From NCBI GenBank assembly GCA_947461325.1, contig CANHLD010000105.1, positions 1 to 6,370 of the forward strand: 6,370 nt of DNA. Reading direction: 5' to 3'. Source of the stretch: Comamonadaceae bacterium. GTDB lineage: Bacteria; Pseudomonadota; Gammaproteobacteria; Burkholderiales; Burkholderiaceae_C. Both the position numbers and the translations under genes were made by a program. The notes below the pieces were generated by a model. That model was given only the letters and a program-made list of their open reading frames with translations. It was not told the origin of the DNA and ran no database searches. Positions 1 to 5,834 of the stretch are shown here, piece by piece (position 1 is the first letter of the stretch; each line of letters starts with the position of its first letter).

Positions 1-2063
1 GGGGCCTCTTGTGTAGGCACTACAGCCTCTTTACCGCTGATAACCTGGTTCAGGTGCTGCATGGCTTGGCGAATCAGGGCCACATCACCTTGCGCAATGG
101 CTTTCTCCAGCGCTTGGGAAGCATCAAGCACCGCTTGGTCATGCGCTGAGATAGTGTGAGCTTGAACGCCTCGCTCTTGGGTCTTGCGCTGGAAGGCTTC
201 ATCCAATGGCTGACGAAACGCATCCCACAATTTTTGCGCCAGTTTGCGATCCAACGCCACAGCTTGAGACTCCACTTGCCAACGCTGTTGCAAAGCCTTG
301 ACCGCATCAATTCTGAGCATGGGCGCGGCAGCCAATTGCTTGGCCTCATCAATCATGGCGCGACGCAGACTCACGCTGGCTTGCTGGGCTTGCTCCAGCG
401 CTGCATGTGCCAGCGACATGGCTGTTTTCCATTGCGCTTGCATTTCAGCAAACGTTTTCTCACTCAAGTGACCGCTGTTGCGCCATCTTTCTGAGAATTG
501 ATGCAATTCACGCGCTTGCTTTTTCCAATCCGTGTTACCCGTATGTGCTTGCGTCCAAGCCGCAACTTCAGCCAATAAAGCCAAGCGCTGATCTCTGTGT
601 GCCTGAGATTCAGCCTTGGCTTTTTCAAGCCAAGCCTGTACAAAGGGATAAGCGCGGTTACAAGCCTGATCAAAACGCTTCCACAGTGCATGGTTTGGCT
701 GTCCACCTTGATCGGTTTGCTTCCAAGCCTCGCGCAACTGACGCAGCGACTCTTGCAATTTACGTCCGGTGACCACAGGAATCCACTCTGTGACTTCGCT
801 GGCAGCTGCAGGCTTTTTAGACTTGGACTTGGTTTTGACAACCGGTTGCGTTTGCGCGGTTGGTTCGGCGCTTGGTTGTGTGCTCTCGGAAATATCCACT
901 TCGGCGGCATCAGAAACGGGGACTGTTTCAACGCTAGTTTCTTGAACTTGCTCAACCGAAGCATCTTCAGAGGCGGATTTGGCGGGTTTAAGCAAGGCCT
1001 CGGCTTTGGCGACCAATTCGGTACGCAATTGGTCAGCACGCCAGCGCTGCCAGCCTTCAAGCTCTCCTGCTTTGGTTAAAGCTTGCTGAGCCAATGTATC
1101 GATTTCATGGCTCAACAACTTGGCATGCGTTTTCAAGGATTGGCGTAAAGCAGCGGCGGCAGCGGTGGTGGCTTTGCTGTGTCCCAAGGCCAATTCAGCC
1201 TCTAGAGTCTGAACCAACTGATTGACCGTTTCACCTGCCTGCGCCTGTAACGCCGGATCTAAGGAAGGTTTGGGGACAGCGGGATCGCTTGATTTGACAG
1301 TCTCTCCACGCAACACACGCAATTGATCAGCCCAGGCAGGCACACCCGGCAAGGGAACTTGTGCATCATTGGCGGCAGCTTGCGTTTGATCTAAGGCAGC
1401 AGAAAAAGCTTCCCACACCACTTGAATATGCTGGGCGCCTTCATTCAATATGACCGGGTATTTGGGGTCCACGCTTTGCCAATGCGCATCCTCCAGCAAC
1501 GCATGCCATTCACTGATGAACCTTTGCATATCGGCAGCCAGTGTCGGCTTGGATTCGACCGCCTCAGTCCACGACTTTGTGGACAACACCTCAATACGTT
1601 GCGCTAACAAAAGCGATGCTTCGCGCAGAACTTGTGAACGGTGCGCCAAGTCTTCAATATGTTTGACCAAATCAGCCAAAGTCAAACGCAAACTGGCCAG
1701 CGGTTCGCGCGATAGCGGCGCACCGGCCTTGGCGGCGTCGCGCGCCCACGCCATGGCATCTGCAACATTTAATTTGTGGTGTGTAAGTAAAGCGTTAGCC
1801 TTTTGTGCCCACTCGTCTGCGAGTGCATCTTGGTTTTTTGAACGACGCAGTTCTTCAATTTTTTCTTTAACGGGTTTGGCAGCGCCTTTGTCGCGGGCAC
1901 TCAATTCTTTGAATACCTGTTGAAGCAATTCCAAGGTCGGTTCGCTGGCAAGCCAGTCGCGTATGCGGCTCAGGCGTTCGCTGGAAGTTGCGGCTGTCAA
2001 TGCGCCGCCGGTAAGGTTATCCAAGGCGGACAAATCAAGGGAACTGTTGGTAGGGGTGTTCAC
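1..2063 (-). CDS. DUF349 domain-containing protein, C-terminus cut by window edge
   Basis: Reading the minus strand from 2063 gives 687 codons without a stop, running off the left edge. The protein is rich in Ala, Gln, Leu, Glu and Lys and looks almost wholly alpha-helical. The N-terminal part (about residues 10-60) carries LTGGALTAATSSERLSRIRD and a FKELSARDKGAAKPV stretch that I recall from Burkholderiales DUF349 proteins. A low-complexity, Pro/Ser/Thr/Glu-rich then Lys-rich linker (about 360-423) separates it from a C-terminal half with DUF349-like helical repeats, recognisable by Trp-Lys-Arg-Phe-Asp (about 460) and Trp-Asp-Ala-Phe-Arg (about 610) signatures. The function of DUF349 is not established; it is probably cytoplasmic, as I see no signal peptide or membrane segment. 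The start is uncertain: no in-frame ATG exists until about residue 104, so GTG at 2063 is chosen, with TTG codons upstream as alternatives and no clear ribosome binding site. It is transcribed divergently from the transglycosylase. Confidence 0.85.
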   Translation of the reverse strand, partial: MNTPTNSSLDLSALDNLTGGALTAATSSERLSRIRDWLASEPTLELLQQVFKELSARDKGAAKPVKEKIEELRRSKNQDALADEWAQKANALLTHHKLNVADAMAWARDAAKAGAPLSREPLASLRLTLADLVKHIEDLAHRSQVLREASLLLAQRIEVLSTKSWTEAVESKPTLAADMQRFISEWHALLEDAHWQSVDPKYPVILNEGAQHIQVVWEAFSAALDQTQAAANDAQVPLPGVPAWADQLRVLRGETVKSSDPAVPKPSLDPALQAQAGETVNQLVQTLEAELALGHSKATTAAAAALRQSLKTHAKLLSHEIDTLAQQALTKAGELEGWQRWRADQLRTELVAKAEALLKPAKSASEDASVEQVQETSVETVPVSDAAEVDISESTQPSAEPTAQTQPVVKTKSKSKKPAAASEVTEWIPVVTGRKLQESLRQLREAWKQTDQGGQPNHALWKRFDQACNRAYPFVQAWLEKAKAESQAHRDQRLALLAEVAAWTQAHTGNTDWKKQARELHQFSERWRNSGHLSEKTFAEMQAQWKTAMSLAHAALEQAQQASVSLRRAMIDEAKQLAAAPMLRIDAVKALQQRWQVESQAVALDRKLAQKLWDAFRQPLDEAFQRKTQERGVQAHTISAHDQAVLDASQALEKAIAQGDVALIRQAMQHLNQVISGKEAVVPTQEA

Positions 2064-2107
2064 GGCTGTCAGTGGCTCAGTTGTACCCAAATGGGCTAAG
2101 CACTCTA

Positions 2108-2136
2108 TTGTGACAGGGCTCAAGGCTAAGCATAAA
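2108..2136 (+). promoter_or_regulatory. possible sigma-70 promoter for the transglycosylase-glyA-nrdR group
   Basis: TTGTGA (2108-2113) and CATAAA (2131-2136) are separated by exactly 17 bases, each matching four of six consensus positions. Transcription would begin near 2143, only a few bases before the ATG at 2145, giving an almost leaderless mRNA. The site lies in the only divergent gap of the window. The match is moderate and could be chance; other promoters may exist upstream inside the DUF349 gene. Confidence 0.3.
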
Positions 2137-2144
2137 ATGCGGTA

Positions 2145-2966
2145 ATGCAACTTTTGGAAACATTCAAAGATTCAGTCAAAGTCATTCTGGCTGATATCGG
2201 TCAGGGCTTTTTCTTGATCACACACAGCGGGCTGGCCTTTCTGGGTTTGGGCGTGTTTTGTTTTCTGCTCATATTCAGCACCCAAGCCAATTTGAGGGAT
2301 AACGTAGAAGTTCAATTGATCGATTGGTTGCAAAACCGACATGGTTTGGACTTCGGCTTCAGTGAAGACGCAGACGCGGTGGACCGCGCCACTGCCATCG
2401 ATCCCCAGGATTTACCCAAGGAACAAGCAGCTATTGCGCTTTGGTTAAGCCGCAAATACCGCGTGGCGCCTGAACCCATTAGTGCTTTGGTGGCCGAGGC
2501 CTATGAAATCGGTCCACCAAAAAAGATCGACCCTACACTCATTTTGGCGGTGATGGCCGTGGAATCGAGTTTCAATCCGTTCGCCCAAAGCAGCATGGGC
2601 GCGCAAGGACTGATGCAAGTGCGCACGGATGTGCACACCCAAAAGTACGATAACTTTGGCGGCGAGTTTGCCGCCTTTGACCCGATTGCCAATTTGCGAG
2701 TGGGTGTAGCTGTTTTGAAAGAAGCCATCGACCGCAACGGAGGCATTGAACCGGGCCTGCGTCAGTATGTAGGCGCTGGTAACAGCGGTGAAGACGGCGG
2801 CTATGTGCTCAAAGTTCTGGCCGAACAACAACGTCTCAAGGATATCGCCAGCGGTAAACAAGTCTCAACCGTCAGCTCCAAGCCACCCACCGAAGACGGG
2901 CTTGTCGATCTGTGGGACAAAGCCAAAACCCTCAGCCCCTTTAATCCAGCCAATACCAAACCCTGA
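2145..2966 (+). CDS. membrane-anchored lytic transglycosylase (SLT domain)
   Basis: The 273-residue protein has a short cytoplasmic N-terminus, one hydrophobic segment at about residues 28-45 with no evident signal peptidase or lipobox site, then a periplasmic part. The SLT (goose-lysozyme-like) domain spans about 105-235. Its marks are DPTLILAVMAVESSFNP (129-145), in which Glu140 is the expected catalytic acid, followed by MGAQGLMQV (151-159). Family enzymes cleave the MurNAc-GlcNAc bond of peptidoglycan and leave 1,6-anhydro-MurNAc ends. The usual Ala-Tyr-Asn-Ala-Gly-Pro motif appears in a diverged form, YVGAGNSG (208-215), and the C-terminal 35 residues look disordered. The ATG at 2145 has no good Shine-Dalgarno sequence before it, but the N-terminus fits relatives I recall from the same order. 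It lies 20 bases before glyA and probably shares its transcript. Its exact cellular role (wall turnover, division or envelope machines) cannot be told from sequence. Confidence 0.88.
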   Translation: MQLLETFKDSVKVILADIGQGFFLITHSGLAFLGLGVFCFLLIFSTQANLRDNVEVQLIDWLQNRHGLDFGFSEDADAVDRATAIDPQDLPKEQAAIALWLSRKYRVAPEPISALVAEAYEIGPPKKIDPTLILAVMAVESSFNPFAQSSMGAQGLMQVRTDVHTQKYDNFGGEFAAFDPIANLRVGVAVLKEAIDRNGGIEPGLRQYVGAGNSGEDGGYVLKVLAEQQRLKDIASGKQVSTVSSKPPTEDGLVDLWDKAKTLSPFNPANTKP

Positions 2967-2977
2967 TAATTTACAAC

Positions 2978-2982
2978 GGAGA
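2978..2982 (+). promoter_or_regulatory. ribosome binding site of glyA
   Basis: GGAGA sits five to six bases before the ATG at 2987, in the 20-base gap after the transglycosylase stop. It is the strongest Shine-Dalgarno match among the first three plus-strand genes, fitting a highly translated housekeeping enzyme, and it decides the glyA start. Confidence 0.7.
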
Positions 2983-2986
2983 ACCC

Positions 2987-4231
2987 ATGTACTCACGCTC
3001 GCAACTGATGGCCCAAACTGACCCTGAACTGTGGGCAGCCATACAGCATGAAAACCAACGTCAAGAGCACCATATTGAATTGATTGCCAGCGAAAACTAC
3101 GCCTCGCCTGCAGTCATGCAAGCGCAAGGCACACAACTGACCAACAAATACGCCGAGGGTTATCCGGGCAAGCGTTATTACGGTGGCTGTGAAAACGTCG
3201 ATGTGGCCGAGCAACTCGCCATCGAGCGGGCTAAAGAATTGTTCGGTGCGGATGCCGCCAATGTGCAACCGCATTGCGGCGCTTCGGCCAACCAAGCCGT
3301 ATTTCTGGCATTTTTAAAACCGGGTGACACCATCATGGGCATGAGCCTGGCAGAGGGTGGTCACCTGACACACGGCATGCCTTTGAATTTGTCAGGCAAA
3401 TGGTTCAAGGTGGAGAGCTACGGCTTGAATGCCAAAGAAGAAATCGATTATGACGCCATGGAAGCCAAAGCCTTGGCCACCCGCCCCAAGCTCATCATCG
3501 CCGGCGCATCCGCTTACAGCCTGCACATCGACTTTGCGCGCTTTGCCAAAGTAGCCAAAGAAATCGGCGCCATTTTTCTGGTGGACATGGCGCATTACGC
3601 GGGGTTGATTGCAGCCGGTGTCTACCCCAACCCGGTGCCGCATGCCGATGTGGTCACCTCCACCACGCACAAAAGTTTGCGCGGCCCGCGCGGCGGCATC
3701 ATTCTGATGAAAGCCGAGCATGAAAAAGCCATCAACAGCGCGGTGTTTCCCGGTTTGCAAGGCGGGCCTCTGATGCATGTCATCGCAGCCAAAGCGGTGG
3801 CGTTCAAAGAAGCATTAGACCCAGGCTTCAAGGTTTACCAACAACAGGTGCTGAAAAATGCAGACATCGTGGCGAAAACTTTGACAGAGCGTGGCTTGCG
3901 TATTGTCAGCGGCGGCACCCAAAGCCATGTCATGCTGGTCGATTTGCGTGCCAAAGGCATAACTGGGAAGGCTGCCGAAGTGGCATTGGGCAATGCCCAC
4001 ATGACCATCAACAAAAACGCCATTCCCAACGACCCTGAAAAACCCATGGTCACCAGCGGTGTGCGCATTGGCACACCCGCCATGACCACACGCGGATTCA
4101 AAGACGAAGAGGCACGCGCTACCGCGCATTTGATCGCCGACGTGCTGGAACACCCGAACGACGAAGCACATATCGCTGCTGTGCGTGCCAAGGTGCATGC
4201 ACTCACCAACCGCTTCCCGGTCTATGGATAA
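2987..4231 (+). CDS. glyA: serine hydroxymethyltransferase
   Basis: The 414-residue protein is close to the 417 residues of E. coli GlyA and is collinear with it. It is a cytosolic, PLP-dependent enzyme that interconverts serine plus tetrahydrofolate with glycine plus 5,10-methylene-tetrahydrofolate, the main source of one-carbon units. Visible active-site residues are Ser35 in ELIASENY, Tyr55 and Tyr65, His126 in EGGHLTHG, Asp200 and His203 in VDMAHYAG, and the PLP-binding lysine Lys229 in TTHKSLRGPRGG. Arg360 in SGVRIGTPA corresponds to the carboxylate-binding arginine. No key residue is missing. The ATG at 2987 has a good Shine-Dalgarno sequence. nrdR follows after 6 bases, so both are probably co-transcribed; the pair connects one-carbon supply with control of deoxynucleotide synthesis. 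A glycine riboswitch or other leader is not visible. Confidence 0.98.
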   Translation: MYSRSQLMAQTDPELWAAIQHENQRQEHHIELIASENYASPAVMQAQGTQLTNKYAEGYPGKRYYGGCENVDVAEQLAIERAKELFGADAANVQPHCGASANQAVFLAFLKPGDTIMGMSLAEGGHLTHGMPLNLSGKWFKVESYGLNAKEEIDYDAMEAKALATRPKLIIAGASAYSLHIDFARFAKVAKEIGAIFLVDMAHYAGLIAAGVYPNPVPHADVVTSTTHKSLRGPRGGIILMKAEHEKAINSAVFPGLQGGPLMHVIAAKAVAFKEALDPGFKVYQQQVLKNADIVAKTLTERGLRIVSGGTQSHVMLVDLRAKGITGKAAEVALGNAHMTINKNAIPNDPEKPMVTSGVRIGTPAMTTRGFKDEEARATAHLIADVLEHPNDEAHIAAVRAKVHALTNRFPVYG

Positions 4232-4237
4232 CAACTC

Positions 4238-4687
4238 ATGAAATGCCCTTTTTGCAGCCATGTGGAAACCCAGGTCATGGAGACCCGCATGTCTGAAGAG
4301 GGCGATTCCATACGCCGCCGCCGCTCTTGCAGCCATTGCGAAAAGCGTTTCACCACTTATGAACGTGCCGATGTCAGCTACCCGGCGGTAGTGAAAAAAG
4401 ACGGCAGACGCATTGAATACGACCGCAGCAAACTGCGCGGCTCACTCAATCTGGCCTTGCGTAAACGCCCTGTCAGTACCGAGCAGATTGATGCGGCGAT
4501 CGAGCGTATCGAAGACAAGTTACTGACCTTGTCGCAGCGTGAAGTAGCCTCTACCCGCATCGGTGAATTGGTGATGCGCGAATTGAAAAAGCTAGACAAA
4601 GTGGCCTATGTGCGGTTTGCCAGCGTCTACCGAAGTTTTGAAGATGTGGATGAATTCAAAACACTGGTGGAAGAATTTCGACGTTAA
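4238..4687 (+). CDS. nrdR: transcriptional repressor NrdR
   Basis: The 149-residue protein matches NrdR in length and architecture. The N-terminal zinc ribbon uses Cys3, Cys6, Cys31 and Cys34 (MKCPFC and SCSHC), followed by the basic RRRR stretch near residue 26 and FTTYER (38-43). An ATP-cone domain fills about 49-139, with VKKDGRRIEYDRSKL near its start and KVAYVRFASVYRSFED near its end. Known NrdR proteins sense ATP/dATP through the cone and bind NrdR boxes upstream of ribonucleotide reductase genes, repressing them when dATP is abundant. No reductase gene is in the window. The start overlaps no gene and lies 6 bases after the glyA stop; only a weak GGATA precedes it, so translation may depend on ribosomes finishing glyA. 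Nothing in the sequence looks degenerate. Confidence 0.98.
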   Translation: MKCPFCSHVETQVMETRMSEEGDSIRRRRSCSHCEKRFTTYERADVSYPAVVKKDGRRIEYDRSKLRGSLNLALRKRPVSTEQIDAAIERIEDKLLTLSQREVASTRIGELVMRELKKLDKVAYVRFASVYRSFEDVDEFKTLVEEFRR

Positions 4688-4692
4688 TTAAA

Positions 4693-4731
4693 CACAAACA
4701 GACGGTACATAAAGCACTTTTTCACAAACTG
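4693..4731 (+). repeat. direct repeat CACAAACWG, two copies 30 bp apart
   Basis: CACAAACAG at 4693-4701 and CACAAACTG at 4723-4731 differ at one base and start 30 bp apart, close to three helical turns. They occupy the 56-base gap between nrdR and the first prepilin gene, where a promoter or operator for the pilin cluster would be expected. I see no convincing -35/-10 pair, sigma-54 site or intrinsic terminator in this gap. Confidence 0.35.
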
Positions 4732-4743
4732 TTTTGATTCAAG

Positions 4744-5352
4744 ATGGCGGCCATGTATGCGCTTATCTTTTCATCTGCATTGAGACGTTTAAATCTGAAG
4801 CACCGCTTGCAAGCGGCTACGTCCGGTTGTCGTCGCGTCCCGCAATTTTGTCGCTCATCCATACAGGGATTCAGTCTGCCTGAGCTTTGCGTGGTGTTGG
4901 CACTGACGGGCATCGCTGCAGTGATGGCTGCACCGTCTGTCAGCCAATGGCTATGGCGTGTCAGGGTTGAGAGCATCATTCGTTCATGGGCGGCAGACCT
5001 GCAATCTGCCCGTTTACTTGCGCTGCGCACCGGACAAGCCATGCAATTCCAACGCACCACCCAATGCAGCAGCGTAAATTTACCCAACGGGGATTGGCGC
5101 TGCGGATGGGAAACAGTCACAGCTAACGGGACTGACAAGACGGCCGTGTTAAGCAATGCATTGAATGGCGAACTCAGTGTGATGCTGTCACCTTCACAAA
5201 ACATACTGCTCATCAATGCGGAGGGTGAACCGGTTGCGGGAGGAATGCGTTTGGTGGTCAAGCCAAGATTGAATTCAACGCTACTGGTGATCAGCGCATG
5301 TATCAACACGGCCGGGCGATTGCGTCTGGTCAATGCGGCGACTTGTTCATGA
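4744..5352 (+). CDS. GspH/FimT-type pseudopilin (type IV minor prepilin)
   Basis: The protein has a class III prepilin signal: SIQG followed by FSLPELCVVLALTGIAAVM. Prepilin peptidase (PilD) would cut after Gly42, leaving Phe as the first mature residue and Glu47 as the conserved Glu at position 5; the following hydrophobic stretch forms the N-terminal helix that anchors and packs in the filament. The C-terminal part fits the GspH/FimT fold, with a WRCGW motif (118-122) and a late GRLRL strand (191-195) typical of the family. Cysteines at 108, 120, 186 and 201 could form disulfides. The leader of 42 residues is much longer than usual and rich in Arg/Lys, and no good ribosome binding site precedes the ATG at 4744. 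Alternatives are ATG 4753, TTG 4780 or TTG 4807, the last giving a 21-residue leader behind GAAG. It overlaps the next gene by 4 bases (ATGA). It likely acts in priming pilus assembly; a type II secretion role is less likely given pilV and pilW next door. Confidence 0.87.
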   Translation: MAAMYALIFSSALRRLNLKHRLQAATSGCRRVPQFCRSSIQGFSLPELCVVLALTGIAAVMAAPSVSQWLWRVRVESIIRSWAADLQSARLLALRTGQAMQFQRTTQCSSVNLPNGDWRCGWETVTANGTDKTAVLSNALNGELSVMLSPSQNILLINAEGEPVAGGMRLVVKPRLNSTLLVISACINTAGRLRLVNAATCS

Positions 5353-5834
5353 AACCACGCCTGCCATTCTCCAAAGGTTTTTCCATACTGGAAGCACTGG
5401 CCGCCATGATGGTGCTGAGTCTGCTTTGTTTGAGCCTGATGTCATTTCAACTTCAGTCCATGCAAGCACAACGCGATGCTTTGTCTATGCAACAAGCTGT
5501 GGCCATGACCCAGGATTTATCTCAACGCATGCAAGTTCATGCGGGTGCCTGGCCTTGGTACCAGTTAAATCTGGAAGATATACCAACGCCATTGGATTGC
5601 CAACAACAAAGCTGTGGTGCCGAGCAATGGGCACAGTCGGATTTGGCCGATTGGTGGACTGAATTGCGCCAGCGTTTGCCTGAGGCCAAAGCCCGGATCA
5701 AAACCTTTTCAAGCGACGTGCCCAGAGTGGACTTAATGCTTGCTTGGCCGAGTGCCACTCTTACAGAAAACATCGATCCTTCGCCTGACTGCCCGGTGTC
5801 TTACCGTTGCTGGAGCGTTTCATGGCGACCGTGA
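5349..5834 (+). CDS. pilV: type IV pilus minor prepilin, PilV-type
   Basis: The 161-residue protein starts MKPRLPFSKG, then FSILEALAAMMVLSLLCLSL. The prepilin cleavage site lies after Gly10 and Glu15 is the conserved Glu at mature position 5. The hydrophobic helix runs to about residue 30 and continues as an amphipathic helix rich in Gln and Met, as in PilV. Four cysteines in two pairs (CQQQSC near 80-85; CPVSYRC near 150-156) and the ending WSVSWRP resemble PilV family C-termini. PilV-type proteins are minor pilins of the inner-membrane complex that primes pilus assembly. The ATG at 5349 overlaps the preceding stop as ATGA, which with the short 10-residue leader supports this start over the in-frame ATG at 5298. 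Its end overlaps the next gene by 13 bases. Confidence 0.88.
   Translation: MKPRLPFSKGFSILEALAAMMVLSLLCLSLMSFQLQSMQAQRDALSMQQAVAMTQDLSQRMQVHAGAWPWYQLNLEDIPTPLDCQQQSCGAEQWAQSDLADWWTELRQRLPEAKARIKTFSSDVPRVDLMLAWPSATLTENIDPSPDCPVSYRCWSVSWRP
5812..5815 (+). promoter_or_regulatory. ribosome binding site of the PilW-type gene
   Basis: GGAG lies six bases before the ATG at 5822, inside the end of the PilV-type gene. It favours ATG 5822 over GTG 5831, although the latter would give a GTGA overlap with the upstream stop. Confidence 0.65.

Noticed and set aside
464..1060. Minus-strand open frame of about 198 codons, and shorter plus-strand frames across 1-2145
   Set aside because: They lie in other frames of the long DUF349 gene; the translations are Leu/Lys/Arg/Pro-biased with no domain signature, whereas the DUF349 frame is open throughout and matches the family.
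2445..2861. Minus-strand open frames opposite the transglycosylase
   Set aside because: The plus strand encodes a convincing SLT domain here; the antisense frames show no motif.
3392..3778. Antisense open frames across glyA (also 2993-3295, 3815-4336, 3835-4209)
   Set aside because: They are shadows of the highly conserved glyA frame, His/Cys/Gly-rich without any recognisable motif or ribosome binding site.
4696..4736. Possible terminator after nrdR from AAACAG and CTGTTT arms
   Set aside because: The arms are six bases, AT-rich and about 30 bases apart, with no GC-rich stem or following T run.
4803..4816. Perfect 14-bp palindrome CCGCTTGCAAGCGG in the FimT-type leader
   Set aside because: A palindrome of this length is expected about once every two or three windows of this size by chance; kept only as a remark on the start-codon question.
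4722..5333. Minus-strand open frame of 203 codons opposite the FimT-type gene
   Set aside because: The plus-strand frame has a clear prepilin signal and family motifs; the antisense product has no recognisable domain.
5298..5348. Earlier in-frame ATG at 5298 for the PilV-type gene
   Set aside because: It would give a 27-residue leader overlapping the FimT-type gene by 55 bases; ATG 5349 in the ATGA overlap gives a normal 10-residue leader.
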